From Mycobacterium sp. IS-1742 (GTDB lineage: Bacteria > Actinomycetota > Actinomycetes > Mycobacteriales > Mycobacteriaceae), in NCBI RefSeq assembly GCF_001500125.1, contig NZ_LQIV01000023.1:248001-312000 (forward strand): a DNA stretch of 64,000 nt, read 5' to 3'. Position 1 is the stretch's first letter; each line of letters begins with the position of its first letter. A program made the translations under genes and the position numbers. Positions 52,508 to 62,222 of the stretch are shown piece by piece. The notes under the pieces are model-generated. The model searched no databases and was not told where the DNA came from. It saw only the letters and a program-made list of their open reading frames with translations.

Positions 52508-53656
52508 TCAAGCCGGGAGGGTGAAGGCCGAGCGCGCCGCGATCGACGCGAGATGCCGGCTCACCGCAGCCTCGGGTATCGCCACCGTCGCCCTGCTCGC
52601 CAGCGCGCTCAGGACGGCGGGGCGGAGATTGACGACGCGTCCGATGAATCTCGACTCCCGCACGAGCGCCCGCACCCTGGCCCGGCGGAACCGTGCGAAC
52701 CGTCCGAAAGCGGTCACCGCGTCGCCCTCGATCTCCATGAACCGCGCCAGAACGGCCGCATCCTCGAGGCCCTGACAGCCACCCTGACCCAGATGCGGCC
52801 GCATGGGGTGAGCCGCGTCGCCGACCAGCGTCACCGGCCCCCGCGACCAGACCCGCGCCTGCTCGCGGTCGTAGAGGTCGTTGCGCAAGACGTCGTCTGC
52901 GACCGTGGCCGCGAGAAGGGATGGGATCGGCTCGGCCCAGGCGCGGTACCTGTGTCGCAGATAGTCGAGCTCACCACGCGGCATCGAGCCGCCCGCGGCG
53001 GTGCGTTCGGTGGCGAACCAGTAGGTGTGGTCGGGCCCCAGCGGGACGTGACCCACCTCGGTGCCCGCCCCGAGAGTCTCACCGGCCAGCTCCGGATCGA
53101 GGCGATGGTTCGCGACGCCCCGCCATGCGGTGTACCCGGCGTAGCGGTGCCGGAGCGGCCCGTTGAGGTGACGGGCCACCAGCGAGCCGACCCCGTCGGC
53201 GCCGATCACCGCGGCCGCATCGCGCATCGAACCGTCCGACAGTGTCACGCGAACCCCGCCGGGCGTCGTGTCGATCTCGCGGGCGGCGAGCCCGAGCTGC
53301 ACGGTGCCGGGCGCCAGCGCGTCGGCGAGGATCTCGGTCAGGTCGGCGCGTCGGGTCACCACCAGCGGTTCGCCCAGCGAGCGCACCATCCGATCGGCCG
53401 ACGGCCGGCGCAACCACGCACCGTCCTGCCACCGCAGTGCGCCCGCGGTCACCCGGCCGCCGGAGGCGCGGACCGCGTCGCCGAGGCCGAACGCGTCGAG
53501 AGCGGCCAGCGCGTTGGGCCAGATGCTGATGCCGGCCCCGGCGGAGGTGTCCACCTTCTCCTCGACGACCGTCACCGGGTGACCGATCCGCTGCAACGCC
53601 ACCGCGGTGGCCAGACCGGCGATACCCGCGCCGACGACGAAGATGTGCTGCGACAT
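52508..53656 (-). CDS. FAD-dependent aromatic-type monooxygenase
   Basis: A 382-aa flavoprotein monooxygenase of the PHBH/zeaxanthin-epoxidase-like group. The N-terminal Rossmann motif is FVVGAGIAGLATAVALQRIG, the mid DG motif is AAVIGADGVGSLVARHL, and the FAD-ribityl motif is LVGDAAHPMRPHLGQGGCQG. No membrane or export signal is seen. It is divergent from the S9 peptidase with 43 bp between starts. It is not present at this position in M. tuberculosis. The substrate is unknown. Confidence 0.85.
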   Translation of the reverse strand: MSQHIFVVGAGIAGLATAVALQRIGHPVTVVEEKVDTSAGAGISIWPNALAALDAFGLGDAVRASGGRVTAGALRWQDGAWLRRPSADRMVRSLGEPLVVTRRADLTEILADALAPGTVQLGLAAREIDTTPGGVRVTLSDGSMRDAAAVIGADGVGSLVARHLNGPLRHRYAGYTAWRGVANHRLDPELAGETLGAGTEVGHVPLGPDHTYWFATERTAAGGSMPRGELDYLRHRYRAWAEPIPSLLAATVADDVLRNDLYDREQARVWSRGPVTLVGDAAHPMRPHLGQGGCQGLEDAAVLARFMEIEGDAVTAFGRFARFRRARVRALVRESRFIGRVVNLRPAVLSALASRATVAIPEAAVSRHLASIAARSAFTLPA

Positions 53657-53699
53657 CGGTCGAACTTAACGCGCACCGGTGTGCTACCTACTTGAAGTC

Positions 53700-55706
53700 A
53701 TGCCCGACACTGTGTCCGCCCCGATGCCGTCCCCGTTCGCGGATGTCGACGCCTACCTCGCGCTGCCACGGGTGTCCGGTCTGGCCGTCTCGCCCGACGG
53801 GTCGCGGGTGGTGACCACGATCGGCGAGCTCGACGACGAGCGCACCGCGTTCGTCACCGCGATCTGGGAGCTCGACCCCGATGGCATCCGGCCCGCCCGC
53901 CGCCTCACCCGCGGCGTCAAGGGGGAGCGCGCACCCGCGTTCACCCCCGGCGGCGATCTGCTGTTCCTCGCCTCGCGTCCCACCAAGGACGCCGGAACGG
54001 ACGCACCCGCCGCGCTGTGGCGGCTGCCCGCCCAAGGTGGGGAAGCGGTCGAGGAACTCGCCCCGCCGGGAGGCGGGTCGGGCGTGCACTGCGCCAGGGC
54101 CGCAGGAGTCACCGTCGTGAGCGCGCCGCTGCTGGCCTCGGCCGCCGACCTCGACGACGACAGGAGGCTGCGCGCACTGCGCAAGGACAACAAGGTCTCC
54201 GCCGTCCTGCACAGCGGTTACCCGGTCCGCTCCTGGGACCACGACCTCGGACCCGACCAACCGCATCTGCTCGACGCCGCCGACGGCCGCGATCTCACCC
54301 CCCGGCCCGGCGGCGGGCTGCGCGACGCCGGCGTCGACCTCAGCGACGACGGCCGTTTCCTCGTCACCTCGTGGCAGAACCCCTCCGCGGGGGCGGCGCT
54401 GCGCGACTCCCTGGTGCGCGTGGAGATCGGCAGCGGCGAGCGCAGCACGGTCGCCGACGACCCCGCTGCGGACCTGGGTCATCCGGCGATCTCCCCGGAC
54501 GGCGGTGCGGTGGCGTTCACCCGCGAGACGATCTCCACTCCGCTGCTGGCGCCACGGATAACCCTGTGCTGCATGCGGTTCGGAGAATCGATGCGCGAAC
54601 TGACCGCCGAATGGGACCGCTGGCCGACGTCGGTCACCTGGAGCCGCGACGGTGCGACCCTGGTCGTCACCGCCGACGACAACGGGCGCGGACCGATCTA
54701 CCTGGTCGACCCGGACACCGGTGCGGTCACCCGGCTGACCCACGACGACCACACCTACACCGACGTCACCACCGCGCCCGGCGGTGTCGTCTACGCGATC
54801 CGGCACAGCTACGCCGCCCCGCCGCACCCGGTGCGCATCGCCCCCGACGGTGCGGTCACCGTCCTGCCCACCGTCGACGCCCCGGCGCTTCCGGGCACGC
54901 TGGACGAGCTCACCACCATCGCGCCGGACGGCGCCGCGGTGCGGTCATGGCTCGCGGTGCCCACCGGCGCCGACGGCAACCACCCGGCGCCGCTGCTGCT
55001 CTGGATCCACGGGGGACCGCTCGCCAGCTGGAACGCCTGGCACTGGCGGTGGAATCCGTGGCTGATGGTGGCGCAGGGCTATGCCGTGCTGCTGCCCGAC
55101 CCGGCGCTGTCCACCGGCTACGGCCAGGACTTCATCCAGCGCGGCTGGGGTGCCTGGGGTGAGGCGCCCTACACGGACCTGATGGCCGCCACCGACGCCG
55201 CGATCGCCGATCCGCGCATCGACGGCGACCGCACCGCGGCCATGGGCGGCTCGTTCGGCGGATACATGGCCAACTGGATCGCCGGGCACACCGACCGGTT
55301 CGACGCGATCGTCACCCACGCCAGCCTGTGGGCGCTCGATCAGTTCGGCGCCACCACCGACGGCGCCTACTGGTGGGCCCGCGAGATGACACCCGATATG
55401 GCGCAACGCAATTCGCCGCACCTGTTCGTGGAGGACATCGCCACACCGATGCTGGTGATCCACGGCGACAAGGACTACCGGGTGCCGATCGGCGAGGCGC
55501 TGCGGCTCTGGTACGAGCTGCTCACCAGATCGCGCCTGCCCGCCGACGACTCGGGTGCCGCACCGCACCGGTTCCTCTACTTCCCGTCGGAGAACCACTG
55601 GGTGCTCGCCCCCCAGCACGCGAAGCTCTGGTACGAGGTCGTGTTCGCATTCCTGGCCCGGCACGTGCTCGGGCGGGACGTCGAGTTGCCCGAACTGCTC
55701 GGGTAG
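53700..55706 (+). CDS. S9-family prolyl-oligopeptidase-like peptidase
   Basis: A 668-aa serine peptidase. The N-terminal ~400 residues have WD-like repeats of a beta-propeller (GLAVSPDGSRVVTTIGEL, ISPDGGAVAFTRETI). The C-terminal alpha/beta hydrolase has the nucleophile Ser in AAMGGSFGGYMANWIAG, the Asp region in PMLVIHGDKDYRVPIGEAL, and the catalytic His in YFPSENHWV. It is probably cytoplasmic, since no signal peptide is visible. ATG 53700 is preferred; GTG 53679 is an in-frame alternative. It precedes the saccharopine dehydrogenase-like gene by 10 bp. Confidence 0.9.
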   Translation: MPDTVSAPMPSPFADVDAYLALPRVSGLAVSPDGSRVVTTIGELDDERTAFVTAIWELDPDGIRPARRLTRGVKGERAPAFTPGGDLLFLASRPTKDAGTDAPAALWRLPAQGGEAVEELAPPGGGSGVHCARAAGVTVVSAPLLASAADLDDDRRLRALRKDNKVSAVLHSGYPVRSWDHDLGPDQPHLLDAADGRDLTPRPGGGLRDAGVDLSDDGRFLVTSWQNPSAGAALRDSLVRVEIGSGERSTVADDPAADLGHPAISPDGGAVAFTRETISTPLLAPRITLCCMRFGESMRELTAEWDRWPTSVTWSRDGATLVVTADDNGRGPIYLVDPDTGAVTRLTHDDHTYTDVTTAPGGVVYAIRHSYAAPPHPVRIAPDGAVTVLPTVDAPALPGTLDELTTIAPDGAAVRSWLAVPTGADGNHPAPLLLWIHGGPLASWNAWHWRWNPWLMVAQGYAVLLPDPALSTGYGQDFIQRGWGAWGEAPYTDLMAATDAAIADPRIDGDRTAAMGGSFGGYMANWIAGHTDRFDAIVTHASLWALDQFGATTDGAYWWAREMTPDMAQRNSPHLFVEDIATPMLVIHGDKDYRVPIGEALRLWYELLTRSRLPADDSGAAPHRFLYFPSENHWVLAPQHAKLWYEVVFAFLARHVLGRDVELPELLG

Positions 55707-55716
55707 CGTCGCAGCC

Positions 55717-56976
55717 ATGAGTCCCGCAGAGCAGCGTGAATTCGACATCGTCGTGTACGGAGCAACCGGATTCGTCGGGAAACTGACCGCCGAGTACCTG
55801 GCCGAGCACGGGGCCGGTGCCCGGATCGCTTTGGCCGGCCGCTCGCAGGACAAGCTGCTCAAGGTCCGCGCGTCGCTGGGGCCGAAGGCCGCGGGCTGGG
55901 AACTGATCACCGCCGACGCCTCGCAGCCCTCGACGCTCGACGCGATGGCCGCCCGCACCCGCGTCGTCCTCACCACCGTCGGGCCCTACACCAAGTACGG
56001 GCTGCCGCTGGTCGCCGCCTGCGCCGCCGCAGGCACCGACTACGCCGACCTGACCGGCGAGACGATGTTCATCCGCGACAGCATCGACCACCACCACAAG
56101 CAGGCGGTGGACACCGGTGCACGCATCGTGCACGCCTGCGGATTCGACTCCATTCCTTCCGATCTCACCGTCTACGCGCTGCACCGCAAGGTGGCCGAGG
56201 ACGGTGCGGGCGAACTGGGCGACACCAGCATGGTGGTGCGCACGTTCGCCGGTGGCGTCTCCGGCGGCACGCTGGCATCGATACTCGAGGTGCTCAACAC
56301 CGCGTCCACCGACCCCGAGGCGCGCAGGCAGATGACCGACCCCTACACGCTCTCGCCGGACCGCGGCGCGGAACCCGATCTCGGGGCCCAGCCCGACATC
56401 CGATGGCGGCGCGGTGCGGAGATCGCGCCCGAACTGTCCGGGTACTGGACATCGGCGTTCGCGATGGCGGGGCCGAACACCCGCATCGTGCGGCGCAGCA
56501 ACGCGCTGCTGGATTACGCCTACGGCCGCCGGCTCGAGTACTCCGAGGTGATGAGCAGCGGTCGCACGCCCATCGCGCCCGCGGTCGCCGCGCTGACCAC
56601 GGCAGGCAGCGCCGCGGTCATGGGCCTCGGGTCGCGCTACTTCCATCGCCTGCCGCGCAAGCTCGTCGACCGCGTGCTGCCCGCCCCGGGCACCGGCCCC
56701 AGCGAGCAGACCCGGGAGAAGGGGCATTACACCGTCGAGACCTACACCACCACGACCACCGGTGCGCGATACGTGGCACGAATGTCGCAGCAGGGTGACC
56801 CCGGTTACAAGGCGACGGCGGTGCTGCTCGGTGAGTCGGGTCTCGCGCTGGCTTTCGACCGCGACCAGCTGTCCGACCTGCACGGAGTCCTCACCCCCGC
56901 GGCGGCGATGGGCGACGCGCTGCTCGCACGGTTCCCCGCTGCCGGTGTGTCCCTGGAGACCTCACGGCTGGCCTGA
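55717..56976 (+). CDS. Saccharopine dehydrogenase-like protein (Rv2449c type)
   Basis: A 419-aa member of the trans-acting enoyl-reductase/saccharopine dehydrogenase-like family. The NAD(P)-binding start is FDIVVYGATGFVGKLTAEYL, then ALAGRSQDKL and VVLTTVGPYTKYGLPLVAAC. The length equals M. tuberculosis Rv2449c, its positional equivalent beside valS. Related proteins reduce lipid intermediates of complex mycobacterial lipids, so a true saccharopine role is unlikely. ATG 55717 was chosen because the Rossmann fold begins soon after; the frame upstream lies inside the peptidase gene. Confidence 0.9.
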   Translation: MSPAEQREFDIVVYGATGFVGKLTAEYLAEHGAGARIALAGRSQDKLLKVRASLGPKAAGWELITADASQPSTLDAMAARTRVVLTTVGPYTKYGLPLVAACAAAGTDYADLTGETMFIRDSIDHHHKQAVDTGARIVHACGFDSIPSDLTVYALHRKVAEDGAGELGDTSMVVRTFAGGVSGGTLASILEVLNTASTDPEARRQMTDPYTLSPDRGAEPDLGAQPDIRWRRGAEIAPELSGYWTSAFAMAGPNTRIVRRSNALLDYAYGRRLEYSEVMSSGRTPIAPAVAALTTAGSAAVMGLGSRYFHRLPRKLVDRVLPAPGTGPSEQTREKGHYTVETYTTTTTGARYVARMSQQGDPGYKATAVLLGESGLALAFDRDQLSDLHGVLTPAAAMGDALLARFPAAGVSLETSRLA

Positions 56977-57029
56977 GCACCGTTGGGACCCGGGCGGTCG
57001 GCGGTGTCGTCGCTCCCTAGAATTGACGG

Positions 57030-59687
57030 GTGACCGCCACCCCTGACGCCCACGCCGAATCCCTGCCCAAATCGTGGGAGCCGGGGGCGGTGGAGGCCGA
57101 CATCTACCAGGGCTGGGTGGACGCCGGGTACTTCGCCGCGGATCCGGCGAGTGACAAGCCGGCGTACTCGATCGTGCTGCCGCCGCCGAACGTGACCGGC
57201 AGCCTGCACATGGGCCACGCACTCGACCACACGCTGATGGACGCGCTCACCCGGCGCAAGCGGATGCAGGGCTTCGAGGTGCTGTGGCTGCCCGGGATGG
57301 ACCACGCCGGTATCGCCACCCAGACGCTGGTGGAGAAGCAACTCGCCGTCGACGGCAAGACCAAAGAGGACTTCGGCCGCGAACTGTTCATCGACAAGGT
57401 ATGGGACTGGAAGCGGGAGTCCGGCGGGACCATCGGCGCGCAGATGCGCAGGCTCGGCGACGGCGTCGACTGGAGCCGTGACCGGTTCACCATGGACGAC
57501 GGCCTGTCCCGTGCCGTGCGCACCATCTTCAAGAAGCTCTACGACGCCGGCCTGATCTACCAGGCCGAGCGCCTGGTCAACTGGTCGCCCGTCCTGGAGA
57601 CGGCGATCAGCGACCTCGAGGTCAAATACGAAGACGTCGAGGGTGAGCTGGTGTCGTTCCGATACGGCTCGCTGTCGGATGACGAACCGCACATCATCGT
57701 CGCCACCACCCGCGTGGAGACCATGCTCGGCGACACCGCGATCGCCGTGCACCCCGACGACGACCGCTATCGCGATCTGGTGGGGACCTCGCTGCCGCAC
57801 CCGTTCTCGGATCGTCGCATCGTCATCGTCGCCGACACCCACGTCGATCCCGAATTCGGTACCGGCGCAGTCAAAGTCACCCCTGCGCATGACCCCAACG
57901 ACTTCGAGATCGGGCTGCGGCATGCGCTGCCGATGCCCTCGATCATGGACACCAAGGGCCGCATCGACGGCACCGGAACCCAGTTCGACGGGATGGACCG
58001 GTTCGAGGCGCGGGTCAAGGTGCGCGAGGCGCTGGCCGAACAGGGCCGCATCGTCGCCGAGAAGCGGCCCTACCTGCACAGCGTCGGACACTCCGAACGC
58101 AGCGGCGAGCCGATCGAGCCGCGGCTGTCACTGCAGTGGTGGGTCAAGGTCGAGGCGCTGGCAAAGGCCGCCGGCGACGCGGTGCGCAACGGGCACACCG
58201 TGATCCACCCACCCAGCCTGGAACCGCGCTGGTTCGCCTGGGTCGACAACATGCACGACTGGTGCATCTCCCGGCAGTTGTGGTGGGGCCACCGCATCCC
58301 GATCTGGCACGGGCCCGACGGCGAAACCGTCTGCGTCGGACCGGATGAGACCCCGCCGGCCGGCTGGGAACAGGATCCCGACGTGCTCGACACCTGGTTC
58401 TCCTCGGCGCTGTGGCCGTTCTCGACCATGGGGTGGCCCGACCGCACGCCCGAGCTGGAGAAGTTCTATCCGACCACGGTGCTGGTCACCGGATACGACA
58501 TCCTGTTCTTCTGGGTGGCGCGGATGATGATGTTCGGCACTTTCGTCTCGGACGACCCCGCGATCACCCTCGACGGCGCGCGCACGGCGAACGTGCCGTT
58601 CGAGAACGTCTTCCTGCACGGGCTGATCCGCGACGAGCACGGCCGCAAGATGAGCAAGTCCCGCGGCAACGGCATCGACCCGCTCGACTGGGTGGAGGCC
58701 TTCGGTGCCGATGCGCTGCGCTTCACACTAGCCCGCGGCGCGAGCCCCGGCGGCGACCTGGCGATCGGCGAGGACCACGCGCGCGCCTCGCGGAACTTCG
58801 CCACGAAACTGTTCAACGCCACGCGATTCGCGTTGATGAACGGCGCCGCCCCGGCCCCGCTGCCCGACGTCGCGGCGCTCACCGACGCCGACCGGTGGAT
58901 CCTCGGCCGGCTCGAGCAGGTGCGTGCAGAGGTCGACGCCGCCTTCGACGCCTACGAGTTCAGCCGGGCCTGCGAATCGCTGTACCACTTCGCGTGGGAC
59001 GAGTTCTGCGACTGGTACGTCGAGCTCGCGAAAGTGCAACTGGGCGAGGGTGTTTCGCACACGACAGCGGTGCTCGCCGCCGTGCTGGACACCCTGCTCA
59101 AGCTGCTGCACCCGGTGATGCCGTTCGTCACCGAGGTGCTGTGGAAGACGCTGACCGGTGGCGAGTCGCTGGTGATCGCGGACTGGCCGCAGCCATCCGG
59201 CTTCCCGTTGGATTCGGTTGCGGCGCAACGTATCTCCGACACCCAGAAGCTGATCACCGAGGTGCGCCGGTTCCGCAGCGATCAGGGGCTGGCCGACCGG
59301 CAGCGGGTGCCCGCCAGGTTGTCCGACATCGAACCGGCCGGGCTGGACGACCACGTGCCCGCGGTGCGTGCCCTGGCCTGGCTGACCGATGCCGGCGACG
59401 GGTTCACCCCGTCGGCGTCGGTCGAGGTGCGGCTGTCCGCGGGGACCGTCGTGGTCGAGGTGGACACCTCCGGCACCGTCGACGTCGCCGCCGAACGCCG
59501 CCGGCTCGAGAAGGACCTCGCCGCCGCGGAGAAGGAACTGAAGGGCACGACCGCGAAACTCGGCAACGACGCGTTCCTCGCCAAGGCGCCCGCGGAGGTG
59601 GTCGACAAGATCCGCACCCGCCAACAGGTGGCAGGCGAGGAGGTCGAGCGGATCACCGCACGCCTGGCCGGGCTGCCGTCGCAATGA
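57030..59687 (+). CDS. valS: Valyl-tRNA synthetase
   Basis: An 885-aa class I aminoacyl-tRNA synthetase. The HIGH-type motif is in [15 protein letters not shown] and the KMSKS motif in [20 protein letters not shown]. The [10 protein letters not shown] stretch, the editing domain with [20 protein letters not shown], and the C-terminal coiled coil ([18 protein letters not shown]) are all present. GTG 57030 follows the TAGAATTGAC-like sequence upstream. It is coupled to folC by ATGA overlap. Confidence 0.98.
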   Translation: MTATPDAHAESLPKSWEPGAVEADIYQGWVDAGYFAADPASDKPAYSIVLPPPNVTGSLHMGHALDHTLMDALTRRKRMQGFEVLWLPGMDHAGIATQTLVEKQLAVDGKTKEDFGRELFIDKVWDWKRESGGTIGAQMRRLGDGVDWSRDRFTMDDGLSRAVRTIFKKLYDAGLIYQAERLVNWSPVLETAISDLEVKYEDVEGELVSFRYGSLSDDEPHIIVATTRVETMLGDTAIAVHPDDDRYRDLVGTSLPHPFSDRRIVIVADTHVDPEFGTGAVKVTPAHDPNDFEIGLRHALPMPSIMDTKGRIDGTGTQFDGMDRFEARVKVREALAEQGRIVAEKRPYLHSVGHSERSGEPIEPRLSLQWWVKVEALAKAAGDAVRNGHTVIHPPSLEPRWFAWVDNMHDWCISRQLWWGHRIPIWHGPDGETVCVGPDETPPAGWEQDPDVLDTWFSSALWPFSTMGWPDRTPELEKFYPTTVLVTGYDILFFWVARMMMFGTFVSDDPAITLDGARTANVPFENVFLHGLIRDEHGRKMSKSRGNGIDPLDWVEAFGADALRFTLARGASPGGDLAIGEDHARASRNFATKLFNATRFALMNGAAPAPLPDVAALTDADRWILGRLEQVRAEVDAAFDAYEFSRACESLYHFAWDEFCDWYVELAKVQLGEGVSHTTAVLAAVLDTLLKLLHPVMPFVTEVLWKTLTGGESLVIADWPQPSGFPLDSVAAQRISDTQKLITEVRRFRSDQGLADRQRVPARLSDIEPAGLDDHVPAVRALAWLTDAGDGFTPSASVEVRLSAGTVVVEVDTSGTVDVAAERRRLEKDLAAAEKELKGTTAKLGNDAFLAKAPAEVVDKIRTRQQVAGEEVERITARLAGLPSQ

Positions 59688-61093
59688 CCCGGCCCGAGCC
59701 GACCCCGGACGAGATCGCCGCGTTGCTGCAGGTCGAGCACCTGCTCGACGCCCGCTGGCCGGAGACCAGGATCGAGCCGACCACCGCGCGGATCAGCGCA
59801 CTGCTCGAGATGCTCGGCTCCCCTCAGCGCGGCTACCCGTCGATCCACATCGCAGGCACCAACGGCAAGACGTCGGTGGCCCGCATGATCGATGCGCTGC
59901 TCACCGCGCTCAGCCGGCGGACCGGCCGGACCACCAGCCCGCACCTGCAGTCGGCGGTCGAGCGCATCGCCATCGACGGTGAACCGATCTCGCCGGGCCG
60001 CTACGTCGAGGTCTACCGCGAGATCGAACCGTTCGTCCAGATGGTCGACGAGCAGTCCGAGGCGGCCGGCGGACCGCGGCTGAGCAAGTTCGAGGTGCTC
60101 ACCGCCATGGCCTTCGCCGCATTCGCCGACGCACCCGTTGACGTCGCGGTCGTCGAGGTCGGCATGGGCGGCCGGTGGGACGCCACCAACGTCGTCAACG
60201 CCCCGGTTGCGGTGATCACCCCGATCGGCATCGACCACGCCGACTACCTGGGCGACACGATCGCCGGGATCGCGGGGGAGAAGGCGGGCATCATCACCCG
60301 TCAACCCGACGACCTGGTGCCGACCGACACCGTCGCGGTGATCGGGCGCCAGGCGCCCGAGGCCATGGAGGTGCTGCTGGCCGAGGCGGTCCGCGCGGAC
60401 GCCGCGGTCGCGCGCGAGGACTCCGAATTCGCCGTGCTGTCCCGCCAGGTCGCCGTCGGCGGCCAGCTCCTCGAACTGCAGGGACTCGGCGGTGTGTATC
60501 CGGAGATCTTCCTGCCGCTGCACGGGGAACATCAGGCCCACAACGCGGTTCTGGCACTCGCGGCGGTCGAGGCGTTCTTCGGCGCGGGAGCGGAACGCCA
60601 ACTCGACCTCGACGCGGTCCGGGCCGGTTTCGCGGCCGCCGCCAGCCCCGGCCGGCTGGAACGGCTGCGCAGTGCGCCGACGGTGTTCGTCGACGCGGCG
60701 CACAACCCCGCCGGCGCCGCCGCGTTGGCCGACGCGCTGCAGACCGAATTCGACTTCCGCTTCCTCGTCGCGGTGGTGTCGGTGATGGGGGACAAGGACG
60801 TCGACGGGATCCTTGCGGCGCTCGAACCGGCGTTCGACCAGATCGTCGTCACCCACAACGGTTCGCCGCGGGCGCTCGACGTCGAGGCGCTCGCGGTGCG
60901 CGCCGAGGAGCGCTTCGGACCCGAACGCGTGATCCGGGCCGCCACACTGCCCGACGCCATCGAGACCGCGACCGCGGTGGTCGAGGACTCCGGCGGCGAC
61001 GGCGAAGGACTCTCCGGCGCCGGGATGGTCATCACCGGGTCGGTGGTCACCGCCGGGGCCGCGCGCACCCTGTTCGGGAGGGATCCGCAGTGA
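59684..61093 (+). CDS. folC: Folylpolyglutamate/dihydrofolate synthase
   Basis: A 469-aa Mur-ligase-fold enzyme that adds glutamate to dihydropteroate and to folates. The ATP-binding P-loop is in [39 protein letters not shown] and [16 protein letters not shown] are family signatures, and [20 protein letters not shown] carries the Lys that is usually carbamylated. [12 protein letters not shown] begins the C-terminal domain. ATG 59684 overlaps the valS stop; the next gene overlaps its stop as GTGA. Corresponds to Rv2447c. Confidence 0.97.
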   Translation: MTRPEPTPDEIAALLQVEHLLDARWPETRIEPTTARISALLEMLGSPQRGYPSIHIAGTNGKTSVARMIDALLTALSRRTGRTTSPHLQSAVERIAIDGEPISPGRYVEVYREIEPFVQMVDEQSEAAGGPRLSKFEVLTAMAFAAFADAPVDVAVVEVGMGGRWDATNVVNAPVAVITPIGIDHADYLGDTIAGIAGEKAGIITRQPDDLVPTDTVAVIGRQAPEAMEVLLAEAVRADAAVAREDSEFAVLSRQVAVGGQLLELQGLGGVYPEIFLPLHGEHQAHNAVLALAAVEAFFGAGAERQLDLDAVRAGFAAAASPGRLERLRSAPTVFVDAAHNPAGAAALADALQTEFDFRFLVAVVSVMGDKDVDGILAALEPAFDQIVVTHNGSPRALDVEALAVRAEERFGPERVIRAATLPDAIETATAVVEDSGGDGEGLSGAGMVITGSVVTAGAARTLFGRDPQ

Positions 61094-61485
61094 GCGAGCA
61101 GCCCGCACCGCAGGCGCCCGACCCGTGGCGCAGCTTCCGCGGGGTGATGGCGGGCACGCTCATCCTGGAAGCGATCGTGGTGCTGCTGGCGCTGCCGGTG
61201 GTGTCCGTCTCCCACGGCGGCCTGACCGCCACCAGCGGTGGGTTCCTCATCTGTTTCGCCGTCGTGCTGATCCTGCTGTGCGGCGTCCAGGGCCGGCCCT
61301 GGGCGCTGTGGGCGAACCTCGGTCTGCAGGTGGTGCTCATCGCGGGGTTTTTCATCCACGCGGCCATCGGCTTCATCGGGGTGGTGTTCGCCGCCGTGTG
61401 GGGTTTGATCGTGTACCTGCGGGCCGAGGTGCGGCGGCGGGAGAAGCGCGGGTTGCTGCCTGGTCAGCAGAGCGCCGAGGACTGA
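61090..61485 (+). CDS. DUF4233 membrane protein (Rv2446c type)
   Basis: A 131-aa protein with four hydrophobic segments ([73 protein letters not shown]). It is always next to folC in actinobacteria, from memory of that neighbourhood, but its function is unknown. GTG 61090 overlaps the folC stop. ndk follows 31 bp later. Confidence 0.88.
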   Translation: MSEQPAPQAPDPWRSFRGVMAGTLILEAIVVLLALPVVSVSHGGLTATSGGFLICFAVVLILLCGVQGRPWALWANLGLQVVLIAGFFIHAAIGFIGVVFAAVWGLIVYLRAEVRRREKRGLLPGQQSAED

Positions 61486-61516
61486 CCGGGCACCGTGCTG
61501 CAGTACGCTGTGCGCC

Positions 61517-61927
61517 GTGACTGAGCGGACCCTGGTGTTGATCAAGCCCGACGGCGTGCAACGGCGCCTGGTCGGGGAAATCCTCGGCCGGATCGAGCGG
61601 AAAGGCCTGACCCTCGCGGCTCTCGAGCTGAAGACGGTCAGCGACGACCTGGCCCGGCGGCACTACGCCGAGCACGAGGGCAAGCCGTTCTTCGATTCGC
61701 TGCTGGAATTCATCACCTCCGGGCCCGTCGTCGCCGCAATCGTCGAGGGTCCCCGGGCGATCGCCGCGTTCCGTCAGATCGCAGGCGGCACCGATCCGGT
61801 GGAGAAGGCCACACCCGGCACCATCCGCGGCGACCTGGCGTTGGTGACCCAGGACAACCTGGTGCACGGCTCCGACTCGCCGGAGTCCGCGGCCCGCGAG
61901 ATCGACCTCTGGTTCCCCGGCCGCTGA
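61517..61927 (+). CDS. ndk: Nucleoside diphosphate kinase
   Basis: A 136-aa enzyme that moves the gamma phosphate between nucleotides through a phosphohistidine. His117 in NLVHGSDS is the active-site residue. [34 protein letters not shown] and [16 protein letters not shown] complete the signature. Length matches mycobacterial Ndk. GTG 61517 is the start. Confidence 0.98.
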   Translation: MTERTLVLIKPDGVQRRLVGEILGRIERKGLTLAALELKTVSDDLARRHYAEHEGKPFFDSLLEFITSGPVVAAIVEGPRAIAAFRQIAGGTDPVEKATPGTIRGDLALVTQDNLVHGSDSPESAAREIDLWFPGR

Positions 61928-62222
61928 CGCTGTTCGCGGCGCCTGGTCTTGGGGCGCCGTGTCGTGTGGGATACTGGTCGCGGGTAGCCGGACTTCAACC
62001 GGAGTTCGTCGCCCGAATGAAGACTTCGACGTGCGCGACCACCGTGAACGCGGTGCGGCGCCGACCGTCCAGCCGTCATTCAGCCAGGCACTGAGTGGGT
62101 TCTGACCTAGGGCCGCTCGGAGCGAGACCACAACAAGCCCGGGGAAGTCCTACCGGGCACAACAGCGGAAGCCCTCGCGTGGCCGCGTCGACACGACGCG
62201 CCCGGGGGCTTGAGGAGAATAC
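61928..62222 (+). promoter_or_regulatory. rne promoter and long 5' leader
   Basis: No gene. GATACT at 61970-61975 fits a -10 box with a weak TTG-containing -35 before it. Transcription from about 61982 would give a ~240-nt leader before the rne start. A long leader is expected if RNase E controls its own mRNA, as in other bacteria. Several GC-rich inverted segments occur but were not folded. Confidence 0.45.

Noticed and set aside
58412..59683. folC frame extended upstream into valS
   Set aside because: The extension is Arg/Gly-rich shadow of valS; the ATG at 59684 overlapping the valS stop begins the real protein.
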